A DNA stretch of 24,613 bases from positions 1-24,613 of IMG/VR virus record IMGVR_UViG_3300032665_000182. One strand, 5' to 3'. This document shows, piece by piece, positions 1-7,371 of this stretch. The translations under genes and the position numbers were made by a program. The stretch is from a virus. Each line of letters begins with the position of its first letter. Positions within the stretch are counted from its first letter, which is position 1. Under the pieces are notes generated by a model, which made no database searches, had not been told where the DNA came from, and saw nothing but the letters and a program-made list of their open reading frames with translations.

Positions 1-1420
1 CGTCAGCAATTTTTTCTTCACTCGTGGAGACTACACCTTTTGCAGCGGCATCTAACCAACCTAGTAATTGAAATAAAACAGGACTAGGTTGATTGAAAGG
101 TACAGGCATTGCAATCTTACGAATGTCATCTACTCCTGGCGCGCCTTCAATCTCAGATACTTGCGTAGGTTCGATGACTGTAGATTGACCTGAGATCTTC
201 GCACCTTTAAGTTTAAGCATTGTGGGGGCGGTGTTGATGTGCGCGGAGTCGAGCAGAGCGCGTAATGCACCAGTAAGAGCAGCAGATAACCCACCAATAA
301 GATGAGGTAAGCCAATAGCATAAGCACCACGCCAAGGTATGAATTTAAACTCAATAATCCAGTCCAACTTACTGAGGGTATCATCACCATCCTCCCAATT
401 TCGATAGAGTCCAACTACAGTACGCTCGTTCTCATCAATCATCATGATGTACGGAGCACGTTCACCTTTACTGAACTCGTCGGCTTCTAATTCTAACCAT
501 GTCGCAATATGGTAAACACGACGGATACCGTCAATGTTGTCAGCTTGAGACTTACGACCTTCAATCTTATTGTTTGCTTTTTCAGCTTTGCTTTCTTCTG
601 GCTCTTGAGAGGCACGGAAGATGTCTGTGTCAATGTAAAGACCAGATGAAACACGTAACTCATATTCCTCTTGAGTTATGTCTTGCACCTCGGTTACGCG
701 TTGGGCAGTGTAAAAGTTACCAGCGGCGAACGGAAGGTAGATATTATCAATCGGGACGAACTCAGCGCGTGGGCGACGTTGCTGGGCATCGTGCCACATC
801 TTGAGGTACTGACTACCCCCGAGTGGGAGTTGTGAGGTTAATTGTTCTTCCTCATCTCTAAACTCAGGAATCTGCTCAGTAAGTTGCCAATTCATATAAT
901 CACGCTTGCGCTCTGCTTTAGAGACTTTTTGCTCGCTAGCTTCGCCAATAATCTTTGTACGTACTGGTCCGTCAGGTGGAAATAATTCCTTAATCGCCCG
1001 AGCCGAGAAGTCAACACAGGACTCCGCCATGACTGGGTGAACGACCTTACTAGCACCTTGAAACTGAGCACCACCAGGAGCATCATGCCCTAAGCCAGTG
1101 CGGCGCAGTCCTTCTTCATACTGCTTGTCTCGGTCTTCCCGTGCTTCTTTATCTTTCTCGATCAAGTCAAGATACTTTAATCCTAGGCTCGCCGTGTCCC
1201 ATGAGTCAAGAGTGTCAGCGAGGTTCTCATAAAAGTCTGGGGACTCATCTGGTCCTTTAGTAGTCAAGCGTACAATAGCTGAGCCGTCTTCCTGCTCTTC
1301 TACCTCGGACTCTTCTTCTGGAATGTCAAATATAGAATCCTCATCATCTTGAGAAGCAGGCTCACCGCTTAAAGGGGCTATGTGACGTTCGTATTCCTGC
1401 GGGATGGGCATTTGAGCCAT
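1..1420 (-). CDS. Phage portal protein, P22-like type (3' end cut by window edge)
   Basis: Portal proteins form the dodecameric ring at one capsid vertex through which DNA is packaged and ejected. The frame is open from the ATG at 1420 to the window edge, about 473 residues, so the C-terminus is missing. The N-terminus (residues 1-60) is acidic and probably disordered. About residue 110 onward holds the family-like block with FQGASKVVHPVMAES and ARAIKELFPPDGPV, followed by LPLGGSQYLKMW and a hydrophobic GLPHLIGGLSAALTGALRAL segment typical of P22-type portals. The start overlaps the stop of the upstream 916-residue gene by one base (TAATG), so translation is probably coupled. Family assignment is from recalled motif resemblance; position next to the large terminase supports it strongly. 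Confidence 0.85.
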   Translation of the reverse strand, partial: MAQMPIPQEYERHIAPLSGEPASQDDEDSIFDIPEEESEVEEQEDGSAIVRLTTKGPDESPDFYENLADTLDSWDTASLGLKYLDLIEKDKEAREDRDKQYEEGLRRTGLGHDAPGGAQFQGASKVVHPVMAESCVDFSARAIKELFPPDGPVRTKIIGEASEQKVSKAERKRDYMNWQLTEQIPEFRDEEEQLTSQLPLGGSQYLKMWHDAQQRRPRAEFVPIDNIYLPFAAGNFYTAQRVTEVQDITQEEYELRVSSGLYIDTDIFRASQEPEESKAEKANNKIEGRKSQADNIDGIRRVYHIATWLELEADEFSKGERAPYIMMIDENERTVVGLYRNWEDGDDTLSKLDWIIEFKFIPWRGAYAIGLPHLIGGLSAALTGALRALLDSAHINTAPTMLKLKGAKISGQSTVIEPTQVSEIEGAPGVDDIRKIAMPVPFNQPSPVLFQLLGWLDAAAKGVVSTSEEKIAD

Positions 1421-4170
1421 TATTTATTCCTAAGTATTGTGAGGCGCATTTCGTCCATTGATGGAATTTTAACTGATCCACCACTTTTGTAAACTGGATT
1501 CTTTGCGCTAATTTCATTTCTGAGTAAACCGTCTCCGCCAGAGCCACCTGAACCGCTTTTTGCTGGCAATCGACCTTGGTCAATCATACGTTGTTCAAGA
1601 GTGCGTGGCTCATTGGCTTTGCGTTCGGCTTCGTCAACTCTACTTTTTGCGAATAGCTCTTCTCGCATTTGAGCGGGAGTTAAGGCGGGTGGCGTACCGC
1701 CTTCATTCATTTTGACATGCCCGCCTTTTTTGTAAAGCTGAGTACGACCCACGACCTGCTCAGGAGTCAAGTTACGAGCCTGAGTTATGAGGTTCGGTTG
1801 AGCACCTGTACCCGCAGTGGCATGCCCATACTTAACACCAGCGAACGGATCCGCCAATACCATTTCAGCATGCGGAGCCAAGCCAGTTTGCCCTGCTCGC
1901 TTTTGAGCGTAGTAATCGGCTACTGCTTTCTGCGGGGAAACAAAAGTAGTTCCCTCAGGATGAGCACCTTCACCTGCGTATCCGCGGTAGAATCCCTGGA
2001 GCATCTTTTGCTCCTTGACCTCGGGGCGCGTCATGATGTGTTTGATTTCATCATCAGAGGCGAACCGCTTTAACTCACCTGACTCAAGAGCTTTGACAAT
2101 CTTTGGGTCCATCTTTCCACGACGTGGTAATAAACCGTTCTTGAGGTCCATTACTCCGATGTTATCTAAGTCTTCAGCATGGCCAATCTTATCTTCTTCT
2201 TTATTGAGCCAGTCTTTGATGTAGGTGCGATATTTATCGGAGACTGCTTTGTTGCCTTTACCTTTAATCTGCTCGATGTTGAGCATGGGGTTATTCTTGA
2301 AGTACTTCTCACCTTCTTGAATCTGTACGCCAGTGTAATGATGAAGCCAACCCATAGAGTCTTTTGGGTAACCTGCTTTGACTGTTTCGTCATGAGCTTT
2401 TTTATCAATCTTTGTTTTGACTTCATCAGGTATTAAGGCAGGGGTGTAAGTCAGCCGCCTCGGAGTCGCTTCTACAGTGGCATGTGCTCCACCCTTGTCA
2501 TCACGTAATGAGAATATGCGAGATTCACCACTGGCAACTGAATCAGTATAACCACCGACGCAGTGACCCATTTGTTCACCTTCATTTTTGAGAGCCTTGT
2601 CTAGCTTATTACGTGCTAAATTTGAGTTATATTTATATATAAGATTTTCTGGCGTTTTAGCGTATGGTGAGTGCATTATCTCAGTACCATCTTGGGTTCC
2701 AATTCCAAGTAACCCATCTCCAGCGTCAATTACTTTTAATCCGTGGGGTAATTCAAGAGAAGCATTAGGCATCTTCAATTCATGAATCTTGAATCCTTTG
2801 TCACCCTCATGCACTACAGGAAAGTCTTTGAGACCCTCTTTTGCAGCTTTCTCCATCTGATCAGCGCGGTACTTATTGATCTTTGCTACATGCTTGACGG
2901 CATGCGGCACGGTCATCTTATCAAGTGTCTCAGGTTTGAGGCGTAAATGAGCGGGCAAATCAGAGTTATGACTGATTGAATTCTTGAGTTCGTCAATCAA
3001 ATGCCTAAACTCTAAATCATTAACAAATCCATTGGCATCATGTACAGGAGTAGTCGGCTCAACTGTTTTTAACCACGGATTCTCTTCTAATGCTCTTTTC
3101 ATTTGAGGAAAGGCTGTTGCACTTTCACCCTGTTTAACGCGCATACCTGCACTTCTGTTTCGAATTGCTTGGTCTGTCAGATTCTCCCAATGCTTACCGA
3201 GGGGGGCGCTAGCAAAACCTTGTAACGGCATATTAGCAGCAGCGCGTTGAACTTTTACATCCTCCATTGAGGGCGCGTAATTAGGATTAATACCTTCTAT
3301 ATTTTGTAGATGAGTGATTCCTTGGTCTGCCAACTCACGTACGGGGTCAGTTGGTGTACCCATTTCATTCTTAACATACTTCTTGAGTTTAGAGTCGATC
3401 CAGTTGTTGATTACTCCATTTTGAGCATTACCTCTTAGAGCAGTTTGTAAAGATTCAGGTTGTTGAACCCCATCAAGTATGTCATTTCTTATTTGATTGA
3501 GGTAGCTTTCTTCTCGTATTGGTTTTTTAAATTGATCAAAAGCACTTAATGAGCTATCAATCCAATTACCACCTTTGTTCTTGACGGCGGAAAGGATCTG
3601 CGGATTTACGAGGTCAGCGGGAACTCCTGGGATCAAACTTTGACCCGCCATAATACGCTCACCAGCGGCTTGACCGAGGAAGCGACCAGCGGGCGCGAGG
3701 GCAGGCACGCCCATCGCCGCGATTGAAACAGGTTCGCCAGATTCATAACCTTTGTTGTACGCCATGCCCGCAGGAGTGAACAATGAGTTCGGGTTCTGAG
3801 GCGGCAAGCCAGTAGCCGAGGCTGCAAAGCCAGTCTGCTCCGGTAATGGGTTTTTACCCGTTAGCATTTCTGTAAATGCAGCGGGATTGGTCAAAAGGCG
3901 TTGCGCTTGAGCGGGAAGATTAGCGAGGTAATTACTCGCCTCATCAAGAGTCGGTAATGAATCCAAAACCGAAGGGCTGGGCGCGGGAGTAGGGTAATTG
4001 GTTTGATACTGAGGAGAAGCTACTTGAGTAGCGTATTGCATCTCATCAACGCTAGGGGCTGGAACACCCAATCCGCTTTGACCACCTAGCAAGCCAGCCT
4101 GCTGCATTGCTGCGAGCTGGGCGTCAGTTATGCCTGTGACGTTTACTGATGAGGACGGATCATTATCCAT
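1420..4170 (-). CDS. 916-residue virion-module protein with PcfJ-like domain and possible ADP-ribosyltransferase-like segment
   Basis: Function unproven. Residues 1-135 are rich in Pro, Ala and Gln and look disordered; residues 147-185 are hydrophobic and small. Residues about 515-655 match the PcfJ-like pattern: MGHCVGGY at 534-541, SRIFSLRDDKG at 550-560, then a QIKGKGNKA block near 634-642 and a tail like the family's. Residues 727-785 (FYRGY, then TTFVSPQKAVADYYA, then HAEMVLADPF) resemble the Arg / Ser / Glu layout of phage ADP-ribosyltransferase-like domains, but this is weak. The C-terminus carries two related short motifs, YKKGGHVKM (813-821) and YKSGGSVKI (894-902). It sits between large terminase and portal, so a structural, injected or packaging-linked role is likely. 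A promoter-like sequence precedes it in the 38-base gap after the terminase gene. Confidence 0.7.
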   Translation of the reverse strand: MDNDPSSSVNVTGITDAQLAAMQQAGLLGGQSGLGVPAPSVDEMQYATQVASPQYQTNYPTPAPSPSVLDSLPTLDEASNYLANLPAQAQRLLTNPAAFTEMLTGKNPLPEQTGFAASATGLPPQNPNSLFTPAGMAYNKGYESGEPVSIAAMGVPALAPAGRFLGQAAGERIMAGQSLIPGVPADLVNPQILSAVKNKGGNWIDSSLSAFDQFKKPIREESYLNQIRNDILDGVQQPESLQTALRGNAQNGVINNWIDSKLKKYVKNEMGTPTDPVRELADQGITHLQNIEGINPNYAPSMEDVKVQRAAANMPLQGFASAPLGKHWENLTDQAIRNRSAGMRVKQGESATAFPQMKRALEENPWLKTVEPTTPVHDANGFVNDLEFRHLIDELKNSISHNSDLPAHLRLKPETLDKMTVPHAVKHVAKINKYRADQMEKAAKEGLKDFPVVHEGDKGFKIHELKMPNASLELPHGLKVIDAGDGLLGIGTQDGTEIMHSPYAKTPENLIYKYNSNLARNKLDKALKNEGEQMGHCVGGYTDSVASGESRIFSLRDDKGGAHATVEATPRRLTYTPALIPDEVKTKIDKKAHDETVKAGYPKDSMGWLHHYTGVQIQEGEKYFKNNPMLNIEQIKGKGNKAVSDKYRTYIKDWLNKEEDKIGHAEDLDNIGVMDLKNGLLPRRGKMDPKIVKALESGELKRFASDDEIKHIMTRPEVKEQKMLQGFYRGYAGEGAHPEGTTFVSPQKAVADYYAQKRAGQTGLAPHAEMVLADPFAGVKYGHATAGTGAQPNLITQARNLTPEQVVGRTQLYKKGGHVKMNEGGTPPALTPAQMREELFAKSRVDEAERKANEPRTLEQRMIDQGRLPAKSGSGGSGGDGLLRNEISAKNPVYKSGGSVKIPSMDEMRLTILRNK

Positions 4171-4189
4171 GAGATTGACCTAAAGGGAT

Positions 4190-4207
4190 TTCTGCAAATT
4201 ATAACTG
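4190..4207 (-). promoter_or_regulatory. Promoter-like -10 element before the PcfJ-like gene
   Basis: On the minus strand the gap between terminase and the 916-residue gene reads CAGTTATAATTTGCAG, with a perfect TATAAT at 4203-4198. It resembles the 16-base promoter block seen elsewhere in this genome. No good -35 box is present, so it may need an activator or be fortuitous. Confidence 0.4.
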
Positions 4208-4208
4208 A

Positions 4209-5636
4209 TTAAACAGAGTATGGGTTGATTCTGCGCGGTTGGGTCTCATCAACGTACATATCTGAGTTGTCAGGTACGTAGTCAGTAGTGAGGAAGCCCG
4301 CATCCCGCAGGTAGCGCAGAGCCTGTGACGTAGCGTCAACGAGGTCATCATGCCTCACCTCAGGGAATGCGCAGAGTTGATTGACGAGTGGATCACACCA
4401 AGTCCTATGCACCTTCGCCTTTGTTTCACTCTCGGGCAGGTAGACCAATCCACGAGCAATGATTGGCGAGACGATGTTGAGTCGCTGAGTCTTGTCGGCA
4501 TGTCCAGGATTGTAAGCACGGACTGGCAGCCCAGCGCGTTGTAAGTCTTGAATGAGTGAGATGCCTGCGGACTTGTCCTCGATCAAAACTAGATCCACCT
4601 TCTTCCCGTTACCCCACTCGTCATCATCGCCGTAGATTGAGCCATACTCCTCAACGACTCTCGGTCTCAAGTCGGGATACTGCATGTGCTCGGTCCAGCA
4701 GTCAATGACCATGGCGGACATCGGCTTGTCTGGTGACGGCTTAAAGATGCCGAGTACTACGCAAGCAGTCGGGTCGTTCGCGGTCTTGTCGCTCGTTGCG
4801 CAGTCATAACTCTGCACTACGTACTGGAACTGAGGCAATGGGCGGTCAGCTGGCCAGAGTTTGAACCACTGACGTTTGATGATGCCTGACTCCTCAGGGT
4901 CAATCAACTCGGCGTATAGCTCTTGACGTCCCAGCGTTGTTCCTTCGTATTGGAGGATCTGCTTCTTGAACGTCGGTGCGAGGTTGTCAATGTTGTCGTA
5001 TGTGCTTGCTGACACGTAAGCAACGTCATCACCGTCACGAGCTACGAGGTCAACGATCAATGGCTTTGGCTTTGGAGTAGTCGTGCAGATCAACTTAGGA
5101 TGTTGTCCTAGGCGCATACCGAACTGAATCATGTCCCACGACTCGTCAAGGTAGTCCCATGCTGCTAACTCGTCCAGCCAACCGTGATGAAACTGCGGAC
5201 CACGGAAGCGTCCAGGCTCACTGGCGGGAATACCTTTGATGAGCGAGCCGTTAATCAGGGTCAACTCGTTGAGCGATGACTTGTATCCGTTGGGCGCGAT
5301 GATCTCATGCGGGATGACGTTCAGGATTCCCGACTCACCCTCAAAGCACGTATCCCTAACGTCGGCAGACGTGGGCGCGGAGACAAGGTAACGAATGTTC
5401 GGCTGATCCCATGCTGTCCACCAACACTCCTCAGCTGCGGTTCGGGTCTTCCCTGCGCCGCGCCCCGCGAGCAGCAACCAGATTGACCACCAATCCCCTG
5501 TGGGTTCTATTTGATGGTTACCTGCCACAGCGAGCCACTGCATCCGTTTGAGCATCGCTGCTCTGTGCGGTGCGGGCAGGGCATCTAGCGGATTGGGCTT
5601 TGAGAGTTCCCGCTTGACAATCTCAGCAATGTTCAT
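4209..5636 (-). CDS. terL: Terminase large subunit (packaging ATPase and nuclease)
   Basis: The motor that cuts concatemeric phage DNA and pumps it through the portal into the prohead. At 475 residues it is full length. The ATPase half has Walker A AGRGAGKT (57-64), Walker B WLDE (153-156, Asp155 and Glu156) and the coupling motif CTTTPKP (184-190). The RNase H-like nuclease half has SYDCATSD (276-283, Asp278), LIEDKSAG (351-358, Glu353) and RHDDLVDA (428-435, Asp430/Asp431/Asp434), which supply the metal-binding acids. The gene starts at an ATG overlapping the preceding small gene (ATGA). The Walker A form and overall layout fit the Terminase_6 / DNA-packaging gp17-like group. High confidence. 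Confidence 0.95.
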   Translation of the reverse strand: MNIAEIVKRELSKPNPLDALPAPHRAAMLKRMQWLAVAGNHQIEPTGDWWSIWLLLAGRGAGKTRTAAEECWWTAWDQPNIRYLVSAPTSADVRDTCFEGESGILNVIPHEIIAPNGYKSSLNELTLINGSLIKGIPASEPGRFRGPQFHHGWLDELAAWDYLDESWDMIQFGMRLGQHPKLICTTTPKPKPLIVDLVARDGDDVAYVSASTYDNIDNLAPTFKKQILQYEGTTLGRQELYAELIDPEESGIIKRQWFKLWPADRPLPQFQYVVQSYDCATSDKTANDPTACVVLGIFKPSPDKPMSAMVIDCWTEHMQYPDLRPRVVEEYGSIYGDDDEWGNGKKVDLVLIEDKSAGISLIQDLQRAGLPVRAYNPGHADKTQRLNIVSPIIARGLVYLPESETKAKVHRTWCDPLVNQLCAFPEVRHDDLVDATSQALRYLRDAGFLTTDYVPDNSDMYVDETQPRRINPYSV

Positions 5637-5866
5637 CCGATGCCGTGGAACTTTTCTACCTTGCGGACGAACTCAAGAGCTTGAGTCGAGAACTCATCCT
5701 CCGCTGAGAGCGGTATGTCAAACAATTCTTGAATATCAGCGAACGACATAGGACGCATATTGTCCCTGAATCGCTTCGGATTCTCACACCGACAAAACGG
5801 CAGCGTCACTCCCGTCATCAAACCTTGCAGTGGGATCAATCCTCCGCAGTTAGCGCATGTGCTCAT
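5633..5866 (-). CDS. Small Cys-containing protein, putative zinc-binding, with C-terminal VEKFHGIG motif
   Basis: A 77-residue protein of unknown function. Residues 4-7 form CANC and residues 25-27 form CRC, a spacing compatible with a zinc ribbon or knuckle. The second half (PMSFADIQELF, then ALEFVRKVEKFHGIG at the very end) resembles the second half of the gene at 6078-6344, so the two look like diverged copies sharing a C-terminal module. It overlaps terL by four bases (ATGA), so its translation feeds into terminase translation. No specific role can be assigned; a packaging accessory role is only a guess from position. Confidence 0.7.
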   Translation of the reverse strand: MSTCANCGGLIPLQGLMTGVTLPFCRCENPKRFRDNMRPMSFADIQELFDIPLSAEDEFSTQALEFVRKVEKFHGIG

Positions 5867-6081
5867 ACCGACTGCCTCCAGTAGAGGTTACGTTTCTTTT
5901 TACGCAAGCTAGCGGAACGCTGAATAGGATGCTTAATCAAACCCAGTATGCGTAACGCAGACTTCAAATACGGAGGATATACCCAAAGCGTGGTCGGCTT
6001 GATGTTGATACGCTCACCACCAATCGAATCTCTCATCTTGATGATTGCGTCCTCTAAACTCAGTTCGCTCAAATTGCTCAT
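5863..6081 (-). CDS. Hypothetical basic small protein
   Basis: A 72-residue protein with an acidic, helix-like N-terminal third and a very basic C-terminus (SLRKKKRNLYWRQSV). The middle reads KPTTLWVYPPYLKSALRIL, which is faintly like a segment of Mu-type major head proteins; at this length that is not evidence of homology. It overlaps both neighbours by four bases in ATGA junctions and has a GGA-type ribosome binding site. Function unknown. Confidence 0.6.
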   Translation of the reverse strand: MSNLSELSLEDAIIKMRDSIGGERINIKPTTLWVYPPYLKSALRILGLIKHPIQRSASLRKKKRNLYWRQSV

Positions 6082-6344
6082 GATATTCCGTGGAACCGCT
6101 CAACAGCGCGGATTGCAGCAAAAGTCAATCCTTGATTCGCGGCAATCAATTCTTCTGCCTCAGTGAACGACATTGGCTTAGTCTTGATTGTCTTTTCTTC
6201 TTTCAAATCATGCATGAACGCCAACCCACGCTCAAGCGCGGCGATGTCCTCTATCAATTTGTTCTTCGGCATAGTGTTAAATCCGTCAACTGAAGCATTC
6301 TGCATCGGGACAAACCCATCTGGGTGATAATTATCATTGCTCAA
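6078..6344 (-). CDS. Hypothetical small protein with C-terminal VERFHGIS motif, TTG start
   Basis: An 88-residue protein of unknown function. The start appears to be TTG at 6344, because it forms a TTGA overlap with the stop of the gene upstream and a GAGG ribosome binding site lies seven bases before it; the next in-frame Met is at residue 14. Its C-terminal half (PMSFTEAEELI, then FAAIRAVERFHGIS) is alignable with that of the 5633-5866 gene, and the ending recurs in the 10464-10748 product. The middle (residues 25-55) is probably helical. It lies in the tightly overlapping run leading into terL. Confidence 0.65.
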   Translation of the reverse strand: MSNDNYHPDGFVPMQNASVDGFNTMPKNKLIEDIAALERGLAFMHDLKEEKTIKTKPMSFTEAEELIAANQGLTFAAIRAVERFHGIS

Positions 6345-6670
6345 TTGTCTGCCTCTTTCTGTTTAGCCTCTAGGATTTTTGCCATAAGCTCTTTAGCGAA
6401 TGTACCTGCTTGTTCTACTTGAATTGGGTCTCCGTCAGGACCGCTCATCTCAATACTTTGAGTCGGCGTTCCGTCTAGGCGGGAGGCTAGCTCCTTGATT
6501 GCAGCCATGTCTCCTTCCTCCGCTAATTTGAACAAAGCCTCAGCAATGCGTTCTAATTTCTTAGGATCTTGAACTAGCTTCCTCCGCAGGAGCGCTACAA
6601 AAGCTCCCCTTTTTACGCCGTTTTCATTGCCCTTCATACTCTCTGCAATCTTTTGATTTTTCGTAGCCAT
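6341..6670 (-). CDS. Putative terminase small subunit-like protein
   Basis: A 109-residue, mostly helical protein. The N-terminus is basic (KNQKIAESMKGNENGVKRGAF) and the middle reads ALFKLAEEGDMAAIKELASRLDGTPTQ, a pattern I associate with DUF5681-like and small-terminase-like proteins found just before large terminases. Small terminase subunits recognise the packaging site and regulate the large subunit. The position four genes upstream of terL on the same strand agrees. A helix-turn-helix cannot be confirmed by eye and no catalytic motif is expected. An AGGAAC ribosome binding site precedes the ATG. Moderate confidence; it could be another helical packaging accessory. Confidence 0.5.
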   Translation of the reverse strand: MATKNQKIAESMKGNENGVKRGAFVALLRRKLVQDPKKLERIAEALFKLAEEGDMAAIKELASRLDGTPTQSIEMSGPDGDPIQVEQAGTFAKELMAKILEAKQKEADN

Positions 6671-6701
6671 ATACAGTTCCTACCCGATTGATTTCTGAGA
6701 A

Positions 6702-6926
6702 TTATCCCTCATTTTTACGCAAAGGCAAAATTCGCTCAATAATGATCTGTTCATCCTTCATTTCTACCCGCGCTTTTCCCTCAGCAATGTCACGCAAAAC
6801 ACCAGTCGTCATCACCAGCATTATTACGGACTTCCTGACCTCAAACTGACACCATACCGCAAAAGCCGAGGCAGAAATTGCCCAAGCGAGCAGGAACAAC
6901 TCAGCAATACTCAAACTAATTTCCAT
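6702..6926 (-). CDS. Small single-pass membrane protein
   Basis: A 74-residue protein whose first 25 residues (SIAELFLLAWAISASAFAVW) form one transmembrane helix, followed by a second weakly hydrophobic stretch (VIMLVMTTGVL) and a charged C-terminal tail ending in RILPLRKNEG. The topology could suit a spanin, holin-like or other envelope protein, but no lysozyme or spanin partner is next to it. The ATG overlaps the stop of the gene upstream by one base (TAATG), and a GGGGG ribosome binding site lies seven bases before it. Function unknown. Confidence 0.65.
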   Translation of the reverse strand: MEISLSIAELFLLAWAISASAFAVWCQFEVRKSVIMLVMTTGVLRDIAEGKARVEMKDEQIIIERILPLRKNEG

Positions 6927-7117
6927 TATTTATCCCCCAGTAAAGGTGCACCGTCATCATTTGATTTGAATATCAACTTCATCAACAACTCTTCCCTTGC
7001 TTTTCTAAATCTTTCATTAGCCAACTTTTCCATTGTTTGATGCCGAGCAATTGCTCTTATTTTTTCTTCCTCAGTCCACTCTGAACCATCATTACTTTCA
7101 AACTCAAATTTAGTCAT
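6926..7117 (-). CDS. Small charged helical protein
   Basis: A 63-residue protein beginning MTKFEFESNDGSEWTEEEK. It is rich in Glu, Arg and Lys, and residues 18-50 probably form an amphipathic helix (IRAIARHQTMEKLANERF). The ATG at 7117 is chosen over an upstream in-frame TTG at 7132 because a GGAG ribosome binding site lies six bases before it. It is the first gene after the 254-base structured stretch following the primase gene. Function unknown. Confidence 0.6.
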   Translation of the reverse strand: MTKFEFESNDGSEWTEEEKIRAIARHQTMEKLANERFRKAREELLMKLIFKSNDDGAPLLGDK

Positions 7118-7371
7118 TTCATACTCCAACAAAAGTACTCGCCTGATCTCTAGAACAACAGGCAGGCAGGCGAGTTAGAACCCAACAGATACATGCCTCA
7201 CCACTGGAACGCATGAATGCGATTCCAGGGGAGTTCCTGAATGGTAATTGCGCTGTGGTTTTTACTTCAGGTAAGTAAAACCCAAAAGTAGCAACAAAAC
7301 TATAACCCATTAGGTTTAGAACTCGCCTGAAGCAGTTCAGGTAAGTGCAGGCAGGTTCAGGCAAGTTAAGT
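7118..7371 (-). other. Non-coding stretch with three hairpins and repeated TTCAGGYAAGT
   Basis: No convincing gene lies between the primase stop (7372) and the start at 7117. The stretch contains three inverted repeats: 7320-7331 with 7356-7367 (12 bases, one mismatch, with a nested CCTGAA/TTCAGG at 7326-7341); 7204-7213 with 7218-7228 (ten pairs, one bulged base, TGAA loop); and 7137-7145 with 7167-7175 (ACTCGCCTG, perfect). TTCAGGTAAGT occurs at 7266 and 7336 and TTCAGGCAAGT at 7356, the last two 20 bases apart. A small RNA, mRNA processing or attenuation region, or iteron-like protein-binding site are all possible. No U-tract follows the hairpins, so simple intrinsic termination is not indicated. 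Confidence 0.55.

Noticed and set aside
499-804. Plus-strand frame of about 100 residues opposite the portal gene
   Set aside because: Antisense shadow of a clear portal coding frame, Cys/Gln-rich with no recognisable domain.
5863-6081. Similarity of KPTTLWVYPPYLKSALRIL to a Mu-type major head protein segment
   Set aside because: Only about 20 residues in a 72-residue protein, with no flanking similarity; too weak to call homology.
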